A stretch of DNA of 64,000 nucleotides, taken from Cucumis sativus (taxonomy: Eukaryota; Streptophyta; Magnoliopsida; Cucurbitales; Cucurbitaceae). The DNA lies in assembly GCF_000004075.3 (NCBI RefSeq), contig NW_022279526.1:1-64000 (forward strand), written 5' to 3'. Made by a program: the position numbers and the translations under genes. Positions within the stretch are counted from its first letter, which is position 1, and each line of letters starts with the position of its first letter. The notes beneath the pieces were generated by a model, which had not been told where the DNA came from, made no database searches, and worked only from the letters and a program-made list of their open reading frames with translations. Of the stretch, positions 1-11,024 are shown in pieces.

Positions 1-444
1 TATAACGGACTAAGGGAAATTGTTAGCTTTGTCGATTGCATAGTGCTTTGTCGATGGATTAAATTTTTATGTGCTTTTTTCAATGCATATTGCATATGTT
101 TTTTTTATAGTTGTTGATTGTCTCACATTTTTATGGTTTGCATTTACAAGCCTTTTTTTTCTTTCTTTGGTATGAAATATGGTAATAGGCCTTGCTAGAA
201 CCGGTGGGTAATCTCCTTATGGTTCTACACTTAGTTTCAAAGTTTGATTACTCCCTTCGAAGTGACAACAAGCCTCGTTTTCCCCTATTGTGGATCAGAG
301 AGGATTCCTCCTCTTTTCAAACCCCTCAATCAAACTCAATGCTAAGTTTAACTGCTCCCTTCGAAGTGAGAACAAGCCTCGTTTTCCCCTATTGTGGATC
401 AAAGAGGATTCCTCCTCTTTTCAAAGCCCTCAATCAAACTCAAT
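1..444. repeat. Local direct repeats at the left edge
   Basis: Two tandem units of about 100 bp are visible at 240-343 and 344-444, sharing CCCTTCGAAGTGA and GGATTCCTCCTCTTTTCAAA. A third unit lies at 4390-4494, beyond the LINE, and again at 59688-59790 in the second copy. The stretch 61-239 before the units is itself a diverged copy of 4618-4800 and 59925-60110; all contain TGCATATTGCATATG and end near GGTTCTACACTTAGTTTC. The short reading frames here are not gene-like. Confidence 0.8.
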
Positions 445-1140
445 TAGAGTAAAAAGGAAAAATTTCATCTCGGGTGCGTGTCCCTCACACGTGTCTCTCT
501 AGGATTTCCAAGTTCTCTCACTCGGCTGGTGAAGGAGGCGAACGGCTGGTGAGTGCTGCGGTCAGCAAGGGATCAAATTCGAAGGTAATTCGTTCGGTTT
601 TGGCAGATTGAATGTGAAAACTAATGTCATTTGGTATCCATTTCGAAATTTATTACAATTGATCAATTGAACCATTACGAATGATATTCGTTTTGATTCG
701 GAGAATTAACGTCTGTCCAGAAATTGTTTAAATCGGTTTCCAAGCTGAATTGATTTGAACTATCTTGAAAGTATTGCGTGTGGTACGAATCGATTTATTG
801 GCTATCAGTTTTGGGTTTGAAGACCGTGATTTAATTCACTCGCTGGAGGGATCTCACATGAATCTCCTCGTTGAATTTCAATTCTTTTTGAGTTCATTCG
901 TGTTCCCAGATTGGGCCGAAAAGATCATCACGGGTGTTGGGTTGATGTCCTAAGCATGAAACGATGAAGAAATTCTCCAGTGACGTTGAGGAGGTGAAGA
1001 AACGCGTGATGTCAAGCCTTCAACGCGTACATGATATGGCGACGAACGACCGAAGGGCGACGACTGCAAAGGCTGACCTAATTTCTGTGAGGAAGAAATG
1101 GTCGGACATGAGTGGACCCGAACTGGTTTACGTGAATCGT

Positions 1141-1222
1141 GAAACATATAAAAACCGAAATACAGGAAATTGACCGAGCGAGATGGTCCCATGAAGATTG
1201 TTGGGTTGAAACATATAAAAAC
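1141..1222 (+). repeat. Short direct repeat at the LINE deletion junction
   Basis: GAAACATATAAAAAC occurs at 1141-1155 and again at 1208-1222, exactly where the sequence joins the ORF2 body shared with copy B (from 1221). A repeated 15-mer ending at the breakpoint looks like templated filler from end-joining repair. Confidence 0.6.
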
Positions 1223-1224
1223 AA

Positions 1225-4092
1225 GTGGTCTCTTTTCGTTTCTTTAACCATTGGGTTGAAGAAGCGTCCTTTATGGATGTTGTGTCCTCTGCTTGGACCA
1301 AAGATACTAGAGTTTCTCCAATTGTGAATATTGTGAGGAACTTAAGAAATCTCAAGTCGATTCTTCGCAGGCATTTTGGTAGGCATATCCGGACCATCAG
1401 TGAGGATGCTCATCTTGCCAATGATACCATGGACTGAGCTCAAAGAGAGATGGAGACGAAGTCTCTGTCGGAGGAGGCGAGTAATCACGCGAGCTTAGCC
1501 AGGGTAAACTTTTGGAAAGCGGTTAGAGTGGAGGAAGCCGCTATGTGCCAGAAATCGAGTCAGATGGTTGAAGCTAGATGACCAGAATACTGCCTTTTTT
1601 CATCGATCTGTTCGATCAAGGCAGAGCAGCAATGCTTTGAAATCAGTTATTGACCCAGATGGAAATCGATTGACTAACCATGATCAGGTGACTCAGGTGG
1701 TAGTTAATTATTTCAAAGATAGTCTGGGTTCTCAGAATATTAGCTACAGAGAGCTCTCTACTTGTATTGAGGAGATTGTTCAGTTTAGATGGACTGAGGA
1801 GTGTTGCCAGGCCCTCCAGTCGCCTATTGGCAGGGAGGAAGTGAGACGTGTTCTGTTCTCCATGGATGGTGGAAAGGCTCCAGGCCCTGATGGGTATTCA
1901 GTTGGCTTCTTCAAAGGAGCTTGGACGGTGGTTGGAGAGGGTTTCTGTGATGTCGTCTTACACTTCTTTGAGACCAATTACTTCCCTCAAGGGGTGAATA
2001 CGACTGCTATTACACTTATTCCTAAAAGGAATTGTGCTGATCGATTGGAGGATTTCAGCCCTATATCTTGTTGCAGCGTTATTTATAAGTGCATTTCAAG
2101 AATATTGGCAGATAGGCTTCGTGTGTGGCTTCCTTCTTTTGTTAGTGGAAATCAGCCAGCTTTCATCCCTGGGAGGAGTATTATTTACAATATTCTTCTT
2201 TGTCAGGAGCTTGTAGGGGCATACCATTTGCACAGAGGTAAACCTCGATGCACTATGAAGGTTGACCTCCAAAAAGCTTATGATTCTGTTAATTGGGATT
2301 TCCTCTTTGGCCTGCTGATTGCCATAGGTACGCCTTTAAGATTTGTGAGTTGGGTTCGAGCGTGTGTGACCTCTCCGATGTTCTCCATTATGATTAATGG
2401 ATCGTTGGAAGGTTTTTTCCATGGGAGGAAAGGACTTAGACAAGGTGACCCTTTATCCCCGTTCTTATTTGTGATGGTCATGGAGGTGCTTTCTCGCATG
2501 TTGAACAGCCCACCTCAGAATTTTCAATTCCACCAGTTTTGTGAGAAGGTCAGATTAACTCATCTTACTTTTGTAGATGACCTGATGATCTTTTGTACTG
2601 CTGATAATCATTCTATGAGTTTCATAAAAGAGACTATTAAGAGGTTTGGTGAGCTTTCAGGACTGTTTGCTAATCTTGCTAAAAGCTCAAATTTTCTTGT
2701 GGGGGTTAATAGTTCGAAAGCTTCTTGGCTTGCTGCTAACATGGATTTTTCCATTGGTCATCTCCCTGTTCGTTATCTTGGGCTTCCTCTCCTCTCTGGA
2801 AGATTGCGGAGCTCTGATTGTGATCCCCTTATTCAGCGTATTACCAGTCATATTCGGTCTTGGTCTGCTAGAGTGTTATCTTTTGCAGGTAGACTTTAGC
2901 TTGTTCGCTCAGTCCTTAGGAGCCTTCAGGTTTATTGGGCTAGTGTGTTCATGCTTCCTATGAAAGTCCACAGAGACGTTGATAAGATCTTGAGGGCTTA
3001 TCTGTGGAGAGGTAAGGAGGAGGGAAGAGGTGGTGCTAAAGTTGCCTGGGATGAGGTTTGTCTTCCTTTTGATGAAGGAGGTCTTGATATTCGCGATGGA
3101 TCTTCTTGGAATATAGCAAGCACGTTGAAGATATTATGGTTGCTACTTGTTAAATCTGGTAGTTTGTGGGTTGCTTGGGTGGAATCTTATATCCTTAAAG
3201 GGAGATCGCTGTGGGAGATCGATGCTGGGGTGGGTCGATCTTGGTGCTTTAGGGAAATCTTGCGTAAGCGGGATATCCTTAAAGCTCATGTTAAGATGAA
3301 GGTGGGCAATGGAAGGAAGTGTAGAGTGTGGTTGGTTCCATGGATTCAGGGTGGGCCGATTATCCAGCAGTTTGGGTAGAGGGTGATCTATGATGCGGGT
3401 AGTCGGTGGGATGCGAGGCTGGTGGATTTCATGGGTCGGGATGGTGATTGGAGGTGGCTGCTTGTTTCTTTGGATTTGATGGACATTTGGGATAGGGTTT
3501 AGGGAGTGAGGCCGAGTCCGAGTGTTGAGGATAGGTGGGTCTGGGTGCTGGGGAGTCATGATAGTTTTTCGATCACCAGTGAGTGGGAGACTATTCGTCC
3601 TCATAGTAGTAGGGTTGACTGGTCGGATTTACTATGGGGTGGGGGAAATATTCCTAAGCACTCCTTCTGTGCTTGGTTGGCCATCAGGGATAGGTTGGGT
3701 ACTAGAGATAGGTTAAGTCGGTGGGATAGGTCGATTCCTTTATCGTGTTTGCTTTGTGGAGGGAACTATGAGTCTCGTGATCATTTGTTTTTTTCTTGTC
3801 ATTTTGGGTGGGAGATTTGGTCGAGGATCCTTTTGCTTATGTCATCTTCTCATAGAATCGGTTATTGGGGGTTGAGCTATCTTGGATTTATAATCAGGGT
3901 ATTGGGAAGAGTGTGAGGAGAAAACTGTGGCGCCTTCTCTGGTGTGCTACAATTTATTTCATTTGGCAGGAGCGAAATCATCGTCTTCATGGAGGTGCTG
4001 TTCGAGAGCTTATGGTTGTATTCCAGCTCATTCGGTCGTGTATTAAAGCGCGTGCTGCTTCTTGGTCGGATGGTGTTCATGGTCTTATTTAA
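1225..4092 (+). pseudogene. LINE ORF2 remnant: reverse transcriptase and C-terminal zinc region
   Basis: The longest open stretch, 1568-2899 (443 codons), is a plant L1 reverse transcriptase. Visible motifs in order are KAPGPDG, FIPGRSI, KVDLQKAYDSVNW, GLRQGDPLSPFLF and the catalytic box FVDDLMIF. The frame then continues through a zf-RVT-like region (CLLCGGNYESRDHLFF, about 3750-3790) to the LINE C-terminal motif FIWQERNHRLHG near 3960-4000, ending at the TAA near 4090. It is dead: TAG replaces CAG at 2897-2899 and again near 3500 (copy B keeps CAG at both), there is a stop near 3378, and frameshifts occur near 3870-3915. SIIYNI has Y where the family usually has D. Endonuclease and ORF1 are absent. 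Normally it would reverse-transcribe its own RNA at a nicked target. Confidence 0.9.
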
Positions 4093-4931
4093 TGTTCTTT
4101 TCGTTTGCTTGTCCCCGGGCTGTGGGGTTTCTCTTCTCTTTATTAACTTTGTTGTCTTTCTCTCTTCTTCTTGTCCTTTTAATGTTTGGAACACTAGTTG
4201 GTTTCTTTTGGTTTTAGTTCTTGTTCCCGAGATGTGGGGTTGTTTTGGGTACTTATGGGTTGTTTTGTCTAACTACTTGTTCTGTGAGTGTTGTTCGCTC
4301 TTTTGTCTTGACCTCAGGTTGTGAGGTCCACCTTGTTGTTGTATAATATTATCATTACCTTTTCAAAAAAAAAAATCAAACTCAATGCTAAGTTTGACTG
4401 CTCCCTTCGAAGTGACAACAAGCCTCGTTTTCGCCCTACTGTGGATCGAGGAGGATTCCTCCTCTTTTCAAAGCCCTCAATCAAACTTGATGTTATGTTT
4501 AAAACAGTAAAAATAGATGGTCTAGTTTTGGTTAGGCCAAAAGCGATGTTTTCCCCCAAAAGCTCTAATAGCTAGGGAACTCAACATGTTCTACTTGACC
4601 TAACTGACTTGACTCTGTATTTTTTATGAGCTTTTTTTAATGCATATTGCATATGTTTTTTTTTTATAATTGTTGATTGTCTCACTTTTTTATGGTCTGC
4701 ATTTACGAGCCTCTTTTCTTTCTTTGTTATGAACTGCGGTAACTAGGCATTGCTAGAACCGATGGGGTAACATTTCTATGGTTCTACACTTAGTTTCTAA
4801 GTGTGATTTCTCACACTAATTTTCAAAACACTTAATTTCTAAGCACATACAATCACCTAGAAAAAAATGAAAATTGTTGTAGTTAAGATCAAAACTAAAT
4901 AGTTATGAAATAAGACATAAGAGATTTGATT

Positions 4932-7900
4932 TTAACAACCTTCCCGTTGTACTTGGGATCCACTCTGGCTTTGTGCTGGAAAATTGGTTTGGAGCTCATC
5001 GTAAGCTTTCGGTTGCTCTTCTGTAACCTTTAGATACTCTTCAAAGCTATAAGCTTTTCTTCCTGACGAAGAATCTTCTACTATTACAATACATAAGAAA
5101 ATTCTATTTCATAAACCCTGTAACATAATTGAGGCTGATAGAATGATTATTCTATAACCCTACCGATAGTTTCATTCTTAACATTCATAAACACGATGCA
5201 AGGCAGCTATCAAATTCTATTTCATGTTCTCGAGAATGGCTCGGTTTAACAATAATGTTAATTTTTGTTTTCTATTTTAAAATAATAACGCTGCTTACTA
5301 ATCTTTTTTTTTCCATTTGGCATTCTACTTTTTCTACTCAGCTTTCTTTCCCTAGTGATAACAAATAATACGGGTGATAAAAAACTTAATCACTCACTTG
5401 TTTCAGCCACCGAAAGCCCTTCTGCTTTAGAAATAGAAGATGGGTTTGAGTAGGTAGATTTACTTGCATTGTATGTGCTGTTCATTGAACTCTCAATTTC
5501 ATCGAGACCAATTTCTCACTCAAACATGGTCTTGCATTCTCTAGAAACGTCCTACAAACAAAAATGAAGAACAAAAAACTACAATAAGGTCTATGAAAAA
5601 GTTACAAAGGAAAATCTCAAAAACTGATATGTAAGTCATAACAACCTTAAGTCCTCTTATCGTGGGTTAAAATGCACGTAAGGTTTTTCCAAGAGTCCGA
5701 GCAACCAGCATGTAAATAAGTTAAGTCAACTAAATTTGCTATAAATTTACTCGTATTAACATTATCATTGTTATAGACTTGACAACTTCAAATTTATCAA
5801 TATAAAATATGCTTTAACAAAACGTACCTTGAGGTTCCTCCAACCTTATTAAAAAAGCAAATAATCCAACAATTTAACAAATTTATAGTGCATATTATGT
5901 ATATCAATTGATCACAACAAAATAAGATCGAACAAATACCCATGACTAATATTTAGCCACCAAATGAATAATGATGAAAACCTGAAAACAAAACCGAGAA
6001 AAAAAGGAAACAATTCATCAACAAAACAAATTTAGGGGACTAAAAAATTGCTTACCTTATTACACACTTCAAAATATTAAGAAAAGTGGAGGGAAAAAAC
6101 CAACCAATAATCAACAAATAAACTTCAACACAAATAGCTATAAATTTTCTTCTTTAAAGGTATCACAAATAAGTCCATCAGTAATAACAAAATAAAAAAG
6201 GGCAATGTGCAATTGAATTCTGCAGTCGTAAAGCTATGCTAAAGGCAGTATGAAATCAAACTTGAGCACTAACAAGAAAATTTGCAAAACAAAAATTACT
6301 AGACATCATTAACTAAAGTACCAGCACAACAATGAATGTGTAACCTCCGCAAGAGCAAACCCGAATGGAGAAGAACATGAAGAAATATATAAATAGAAGA
6401 AACATAAAAGACAAACATGAAACACATGGAAATATACAAAGGGGATAAATAAAAGTACAATTATAAAGTGATGAAGCACAAATATAGGTATCAACAGAAC
6501 CAGAATACAAGTCTTACCCTATCTCGACTGTCGAGGAGTGTTAACCAACCGTCGGAAGGTTGGTTTTATTTTTTAGAAAAAATTAATGTTGTCTGAATTC
6601 TTTTCCAAGCCACTAACCAGCCCCTCCTTATCTATGATCGACGATCAACTCCTCAACCTCTAATTACATTTAAAAGAGTGATGCGAACATTGTGTGAAAT
6701 CCCAAACCTTTGATGGATCCCACCATCACTCTCTTTCTATCCCCTTCAAAACCTCATTATTTTCAAGAGAGGCCTCAAAGCTTCTTCCAATTAACATAAA
6801 AGAAGAATGAAAGAGAAGGAGAGAAAGGGAAAGTGGTTCAAAAGCTATGGAAAAAAAAGTAAAAGAAAATGGTCTACTCATTGGCACATCTTACACAGAT
6901 GATAATGTTAGGGCAAGGCAATGAGAGACAGAATGCATTTGGAGCCTTCTCCTCTACTTTCGAAGATTTTAACAAACTAAAATATGCAAATGTTACAAGA
7001 AAGATCTTTGGAGATTTGAAATAATCCAAAATAAAGAAAAAGGAAAACCCCAATATGTACAAATTTCAGAATCTAAAACTTGAAAAGTGATTGAATGATG
7101 ATATATGTTTGTACAGTCAATTATAGAGACAGTGAAACATTAAAACAAAAATGAAACGTACCAAGATAAAAAGAATAGCAACTAGTATTATGACCTTTGT
7201 ATGTCTTCAAAAACATCAAAATGAATCAAGAGATCTACCACACAAATAATGGTATCAACACAAATAAAGCAATTGTTTTAGTAATAATATTTGAGTACAA
7301 TTACACTAAGCATGCTATTGTCCTTGACAAATTTACATTCTTCTAATCGAACAAAATCTGACCTTTAAATAGTGATAGAAACTGAAGATGAAAGCAAGTT
7401 TAGCTACAACTTCAGACCGTGATATATATGACGGAACCAATAAAAAAAGAAGAGTACCTAACTATATATACACAGAGGAGATCTGATGCTTACTAGCACA
7501 TCAGAGGCTCAATCAATTTATATTTAATTGAAAAACAATCCCTATATTTTGATGCATACACATTGAATAGCCTCTGATTCAATCCAATTTACAAAACTAC
7601 CTCCATAAAATTACATAATGGGGGAAGTTCGACCGGATGCACTGTGCTTTACCAGAACCACATGAAATTATTGGAACATAGTTCATTCAATTAACTTTCT
7701 ATTCAATAATTGAAACAAATGGAAAGAGGACAATTGAATATTAAATAAAGATGGAATTAATTGGGAACTCACGGAGTAATGCGATTTGTTCGGGGGCTCA
7801 CCACTGGAGTTAGAAGAGAGACAAGTATTAGAAAGGAAAGGAAGAGGAGCGTCTGATATATAATCCAGCGGATTCTTTGATGAGTGGAGTACTAGTAGTA

Positions 7901-8106
7901 GTAGTGGAGGTTCCAAGGACATTGAAGTCAATCCGGTGAGAGTGAGGGAATCCAGAAGGTTGAGGTTGAAGAGTGTAGAAATTGCAACCAAAATCGGTGA
8001 CGATGGTGGAATCGAAATTGCGAGGGAAGAAGAAAAGAGCATCACAGGTCGAAGTAGAGGAGGAATCAACACTGGAGAAAGGAGGAAGATGAGGAGAACC
8101 TGCCAT
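4932..8106 (-). pseudogene. Broken multi-exon gene of unknown function, copy A
   Basis: Three exons can be proposed on the minus strand. Exon 1 (8106-7773) starts with ATG (MAGSPHLPPFSS...), is rich in Ser, Pro and Phe, and ends at a GTGAGT donor. A penultimate exon (5551-5398) begins after TTTGTAG and ends at GTGAGT. The last exon (5080-4932) begins after ATAG, joins in phase, and encodes a hydrophilic tail (KAYSFEEYLKVTEEQPKAYD...) ending in TAA. The 2.2 kb between exon 1 and the penultimate exon may hold further exons that I could not identify. Lesions: a 4-bp TATA insertion shifts exon 1 near 7857, and TGA at 5516-5518 interrupts the penultimate exon in both copies. A CT-rich leader upstream of 8106 suits a plant 5' UTR. 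I do not recognise the family. Conserved splice signals argue that this was once a real gene. Confidence 0.6.
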
Positions 8107-8109
8107 TAA

Positions 8110-8530
8110 TGGAAGAGGAAGGAAGTGAGAGAGAAAGGAGAGAGAATTAATTAATTAAAGAGAATTAGGGTTTGAGAAGAGAAAGGGAAAATGGAGTGTA
8201 CGAACAAAGAAGAAGAAGAATAAATGGAAAGGACGCGATAAGAGAAGAAGATGGAGATGGATCGGTGAAATGGGTATGATAGGGTTTCTTCCTTAAAGAA
8301 ACGAAAATTGAGAGATAGGCCTTAGGGTTTTGAAAAGAGAAAGGAAAAATGGAGTGTACGAAGAAATGGAAAGGACGCACTAAGAGAAGAAGATGGAGAT
8401 TGGATCCGCGACTTAAAGAAGAAGATGGAGATGGATCCGCGAAATGGGTATGATAGGGAGGAGAGGGAGGAGAGGGAGACTTGGCCGTTAGAGAAGAGGA
8501 GAAAGAAATTTTAAATGAGAGAGACTGTAC
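8110..8530 (-). repeat. Purine-rich leader region with internal duplication
   Basis: On the plus strand this is GA-rich (CT-rich on the strand of the broken gene). It carries two diverged copies of a block of about 150 bp containing AATGGAGTGTACGAA, GGAAAGGACGC and GAAATGGGTATGATAGGG (about 8165-8300 and 8325-8460). Copy B at 63430-63850 has the same elements in a different arrangement. It probably corresponds to the promoter and 5' UTR of the broken gene. Confidence 0.55.
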
Positions 8531-8656
8531 ATGTAGGGTTTTTATTAGAATTTTTTTTTTAAATCTTGCTTAATTGGATTTAGAGAATTTTGTGTATTCG
8601 GTTCACCGACTCGTATTAGCTGTCCATTGGTCCATTGTTTTGTCATTTTTTTTCAA

Positions 8657-9331
8657 CAAACTAAATGTTTTAAGCCATTTACAAATTAGATTTCGATAAA
8701 TCGATAATCATATTTTTTTACAATATAGGACTAAAAAAGATAACTAATTTATATATATATATATATATATATACATACAACAGTATTTAGTTAAATTACA
8801 AAAAAAAATTCTTTTGAATTTTGTAGTTTGTGTAAAAAAATAACCTTAAACTTTGAAATGTTAAAAAAAATTGTTTTGAACTTTTAAAAATTATTCATAA
8901 ATACATCTACATACGTAGGATGAAGGTATTGGCATGCTTCTCTAAAAAAACTTTCCAAAAAGATGTTGTGTGACTTTTGAAAAGAAAAATTACAAATGGG
9001 GTCGTTTTTAAACAAATTAGATATATCGAGTTATATTTCTTTAATTTTTTTTCCTTTTTTCACATATTATCAATCACATCTTACTTTTTTCTTTTTTCTC
9101 TGGAACCCTGCAAAAATAACAAAAACATTTATAATCACATGACTCATGTCACTACATTTTCTAAATTTTAAAAGTAGTAAATTTAAAAGTTGATAACCCT
9201 ATGATTATCGTTTGATAGTCATCTAATATCACTAATTTTGTCATATTCGTAATATCCAAATAAGGTTTCTTGGTGAGTCTAGAGTCAAACGTGAGGACTT
9301 ATACTAAAAATATATTTATATTTTGAAATTA
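8657..9331. other. AT-rich sequence without recognised features
   Basis: The stretch contains a (TA)n run at about 8751-8773 and several homopolymer A and T tracts. No coding signal, terminal repeat or RNA gene was seen. Confidence 0.6.
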
Positions 9332-10140
9332 TCATAAGGTGATTAATAACATACGCCTAAGAACAATAGCGGTATCATCCACTTGTAAGGGGGGAGGGGA
9401 GTCATCCACTATAGATAAGGTCCACTTGTCTCCCTCACCCAACTTCATAAGGCTGCCAAAAGAGTTAGGCATAATCACATCCACACGTTTACCCTTCTCT
9501 CGAACATAAACCAACTCTCTTTTCTTCCTAATAACGAGTAATTTCATCTCGATTACCTACCTCCTTTTCCTTAATATGCCTAATGGGGAGCTATTAGTCT
9601 TACTTTCCTCCAACTATTTAAAGTCTAACACCACATCCACAAGACACAATTGTCCGTTCCTCCTCTTTGTTTGAAACCACCTTACTCACATCCTCCTCTC
9701 GATGAACTTTGTTTTCCACAATCTTAGGACACTTACCACTAGAATGCCCAAAAGACCGGCACAAATTACACCTTCGAGGCTTCCACTCATAATTCACAGC
9801 CATAACGAAATCCTCTCCCCTAAGGTGAATTGTAAATTCAGCAGGCATAGGAGAGTCCACATTTGATTCAACACATACTCAAGCATGTGACAACCTTCGT
9901 CTTTCCTTAGTAGCTAGATCTAAAGATAGAGGTTTGCCTATAGCACTAGCCACAACAGTCAAACTGACATCTGTCCATAACTCCATTGGAATCCTACCTA
10001 GTTTAATCCATATAGGAACATAATAAAAAACAAAGGATTTAGGGACAATACCTGGAGTCCATTTACAGAGGAGCATACTTTTGCCAGCAAGATGTCGCGA
10101 TCAACGTGATAGGATCCATTCAACAAGTTGGGCATCTGAA
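9332..10140 (-). pseudogene. LINE ORF1 remnant with CCHC zinc knuckle
   Basis: Read on the minus strand from 10140 down, the sequence first gives a DUF4283-like stretch (PIWIKLGRIPMELWT, SAIGKPLSLDLATKER). A zinc knuckle follows, CNLCRSFGHSSGKCP, in the C-x2-C-x4-H-x4-C spacing, at about 9770-9725. A tail at 9547-9332 (GDKWTLSIVDDSPPPL) closely resembles the segment just before the endonuclease of LINE copy B (GDKWPLSIVDGSPPPL, near 55700). It therefore belongs to the same or a sister LINE family. ORF1 proteins of plant L1 elements bind the element RNA. The frame is broken near 9600 and 9870; no ORF2 follows in this orientation. Confidence 0.8.
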
Positions 10141-10439
10141 TTGGAAACAGATGAGTCCGTTCTCAAGAATTGTAATCGTTGGCATTTTAATTTTATCAAC
10201 AATAACAACGAGCTAAACAAAATCCTCTATCCAGGACGCACTAATGAAAACTAAAATGTAAAATAAGTACGAAGTAATTAATTAAAACAGAAGACAAAAG
10301 AAACCCAAAGTAAGTTGACAAAATGCCCACAATAAGCTTCAAGATGAGTAAGAGGGAACACCAAGAGAAACATGAATAGCCTTGCTAACTTTTCACTACT
10401 AGCCAACTACATATTTTTTTACAATACGTGTTAGGGAAA
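10141..10439. other. Unassigned flank of the gypsy insertion
   Basis: Nothing recognised. The last five bases before the gypsy element (TCTTT, 10440-10444) are the left target-site duplication. Confidence 0.6.
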
Positions 10440-10444
10440 TCTTT

Positions 10445-10785
10445 TGTAACGACCCAACTTTTCTAGGTAAGTCGAGGTCATTAATTTTTAACAAAGGTAA
10501 TAAAGGTGGCAAACCGGCGAGGGGCAGGAAGGAAGCGTGATTGCCATAGGAAACGTGTCATTTTGCTTCCGCTTATGGTTTCTTTTGAGATTTAAGATGT
10601 ATTAAAACTTATTTTACAAACTTTTATTTGTAAATAATATTATTTTTAAGTTTTCTTGAATATTTGAAAAATCAGGCCTGACATAAATTTGTTTTTCAAT
10701 TGACTTACGTTTCATTTTGTATCAACCAAAGTCTTTTGTTAAAAATTAATGACCTCGACTTACCTAGAAAAGTTGGGTCGTTACA
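10445..10785 (+). repeat. Abnormal 5' LTR, 341 bp, with inverted U5 end
   Basis: Bases 10445-10495 are an exact reverse complement of the last 51 bp of the LTR (compare 10735-10785 and 17724-17774), so both outer ends of the element read TGTAACGACCCAAC inward. From 10493 the sequence joins, through a three-base AAA overlap, the LTR interior corresponding to 17482 onward. The first 1820 bp of the 3' LTR, including its normal start TGTAATGCCCC, have no counterpart here. The left copy therefore lacks whatever promoter lies in that part of U3. Confidence 0.95.
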
Positions 10786-10787
10786 GT

Positions 10788-10800
10788 TGGTATCAGAGCC
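10788..10800 (+). other. Primer-binding site (initiator tRNA-Met type)
   Basis: TGGTATCAGAGCC begins two bases after the 5' LTR ends (10785). This is the usual plant LTR-element match to the 3' end of initiator tRNA-Met. Confidence 0.92.
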
Positions 10801-11024
10801 TAAGTTTTAGGTTCTGTAGACTGACTTACGATGTAAGTCTATGTTTTTGTGTTCCTATGGCTAACGCGACCCTTCGTCTCTCGTCAGGTATGCTTGATGC
10901 TTATATGTATGGTTTATTTGCATGACTTTGCCTAAATTAAACTAGATTGCATGACGATAAAGACTTGCTTATGCTTATGATTAAGACTTTTTTTAAAGAG
11001 TGTTGTTGGTGGATAATAGGAATT

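Larger units (their letters stand above)
445..4373 (+). mobile_element. L1-type LINE, copy A, internally deleted
   Basis: A non-LTR retrotransposon lies between two copies of AATCAAACTCAAT (432-444 and 4374-4386), read as a 13-bp target-site duplication, and ends in a short poly(A) at about 4365-4373. The first 775 bp look like a 5' leader with perhaps the start of ORF1: a 69-codon frame at 964-1173 is rich in charged residues but not recognised. ORF1 and the endonuclease are missing; from 1221 the sequence jumps straight into ORF2 ahead of the reverse transcriptase. Caveat: the duplicated 13-mer also occurs at the local tandem-repeat boundary, so some of the match could predate insertion. 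Confidence 0.85.
1221..8656 (+). repeat. Segmental duplication, copy A
   Basis: This block aligns in direct orientation, almost base for base, with 56551-64000. It covers the LINE ORF2, the LINE 3' junction, the flanking tandem-repeat unit, and the whole broken minus-strand gene with its leader. Differences are scattered substitutions and indels of one to a few bases. The left limit lies inside the LINE. The right limit cannot be seen because copy B runs into the end of the window. Confidence 0.95.

Noticed and set aside
192..502. Small frames at the left edge
   Set aside because: They follow a tandem repeat and start at non-ATG codons; no similarity to a protein family.
3143..3604. Minus-strand 153-codon frame inside LINE copy A
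   Set aside because: Shadow of the ORF2 coding strand; Pro/His/Thr-rich with no recognisable family.
6309..6510. Hydrophobic Phe/Cys-rich small frames, also at 61601-61802
   Set aside because: Conserved between copies only because the whole block is duplicated; two overlapping frames are open, which points to composition.
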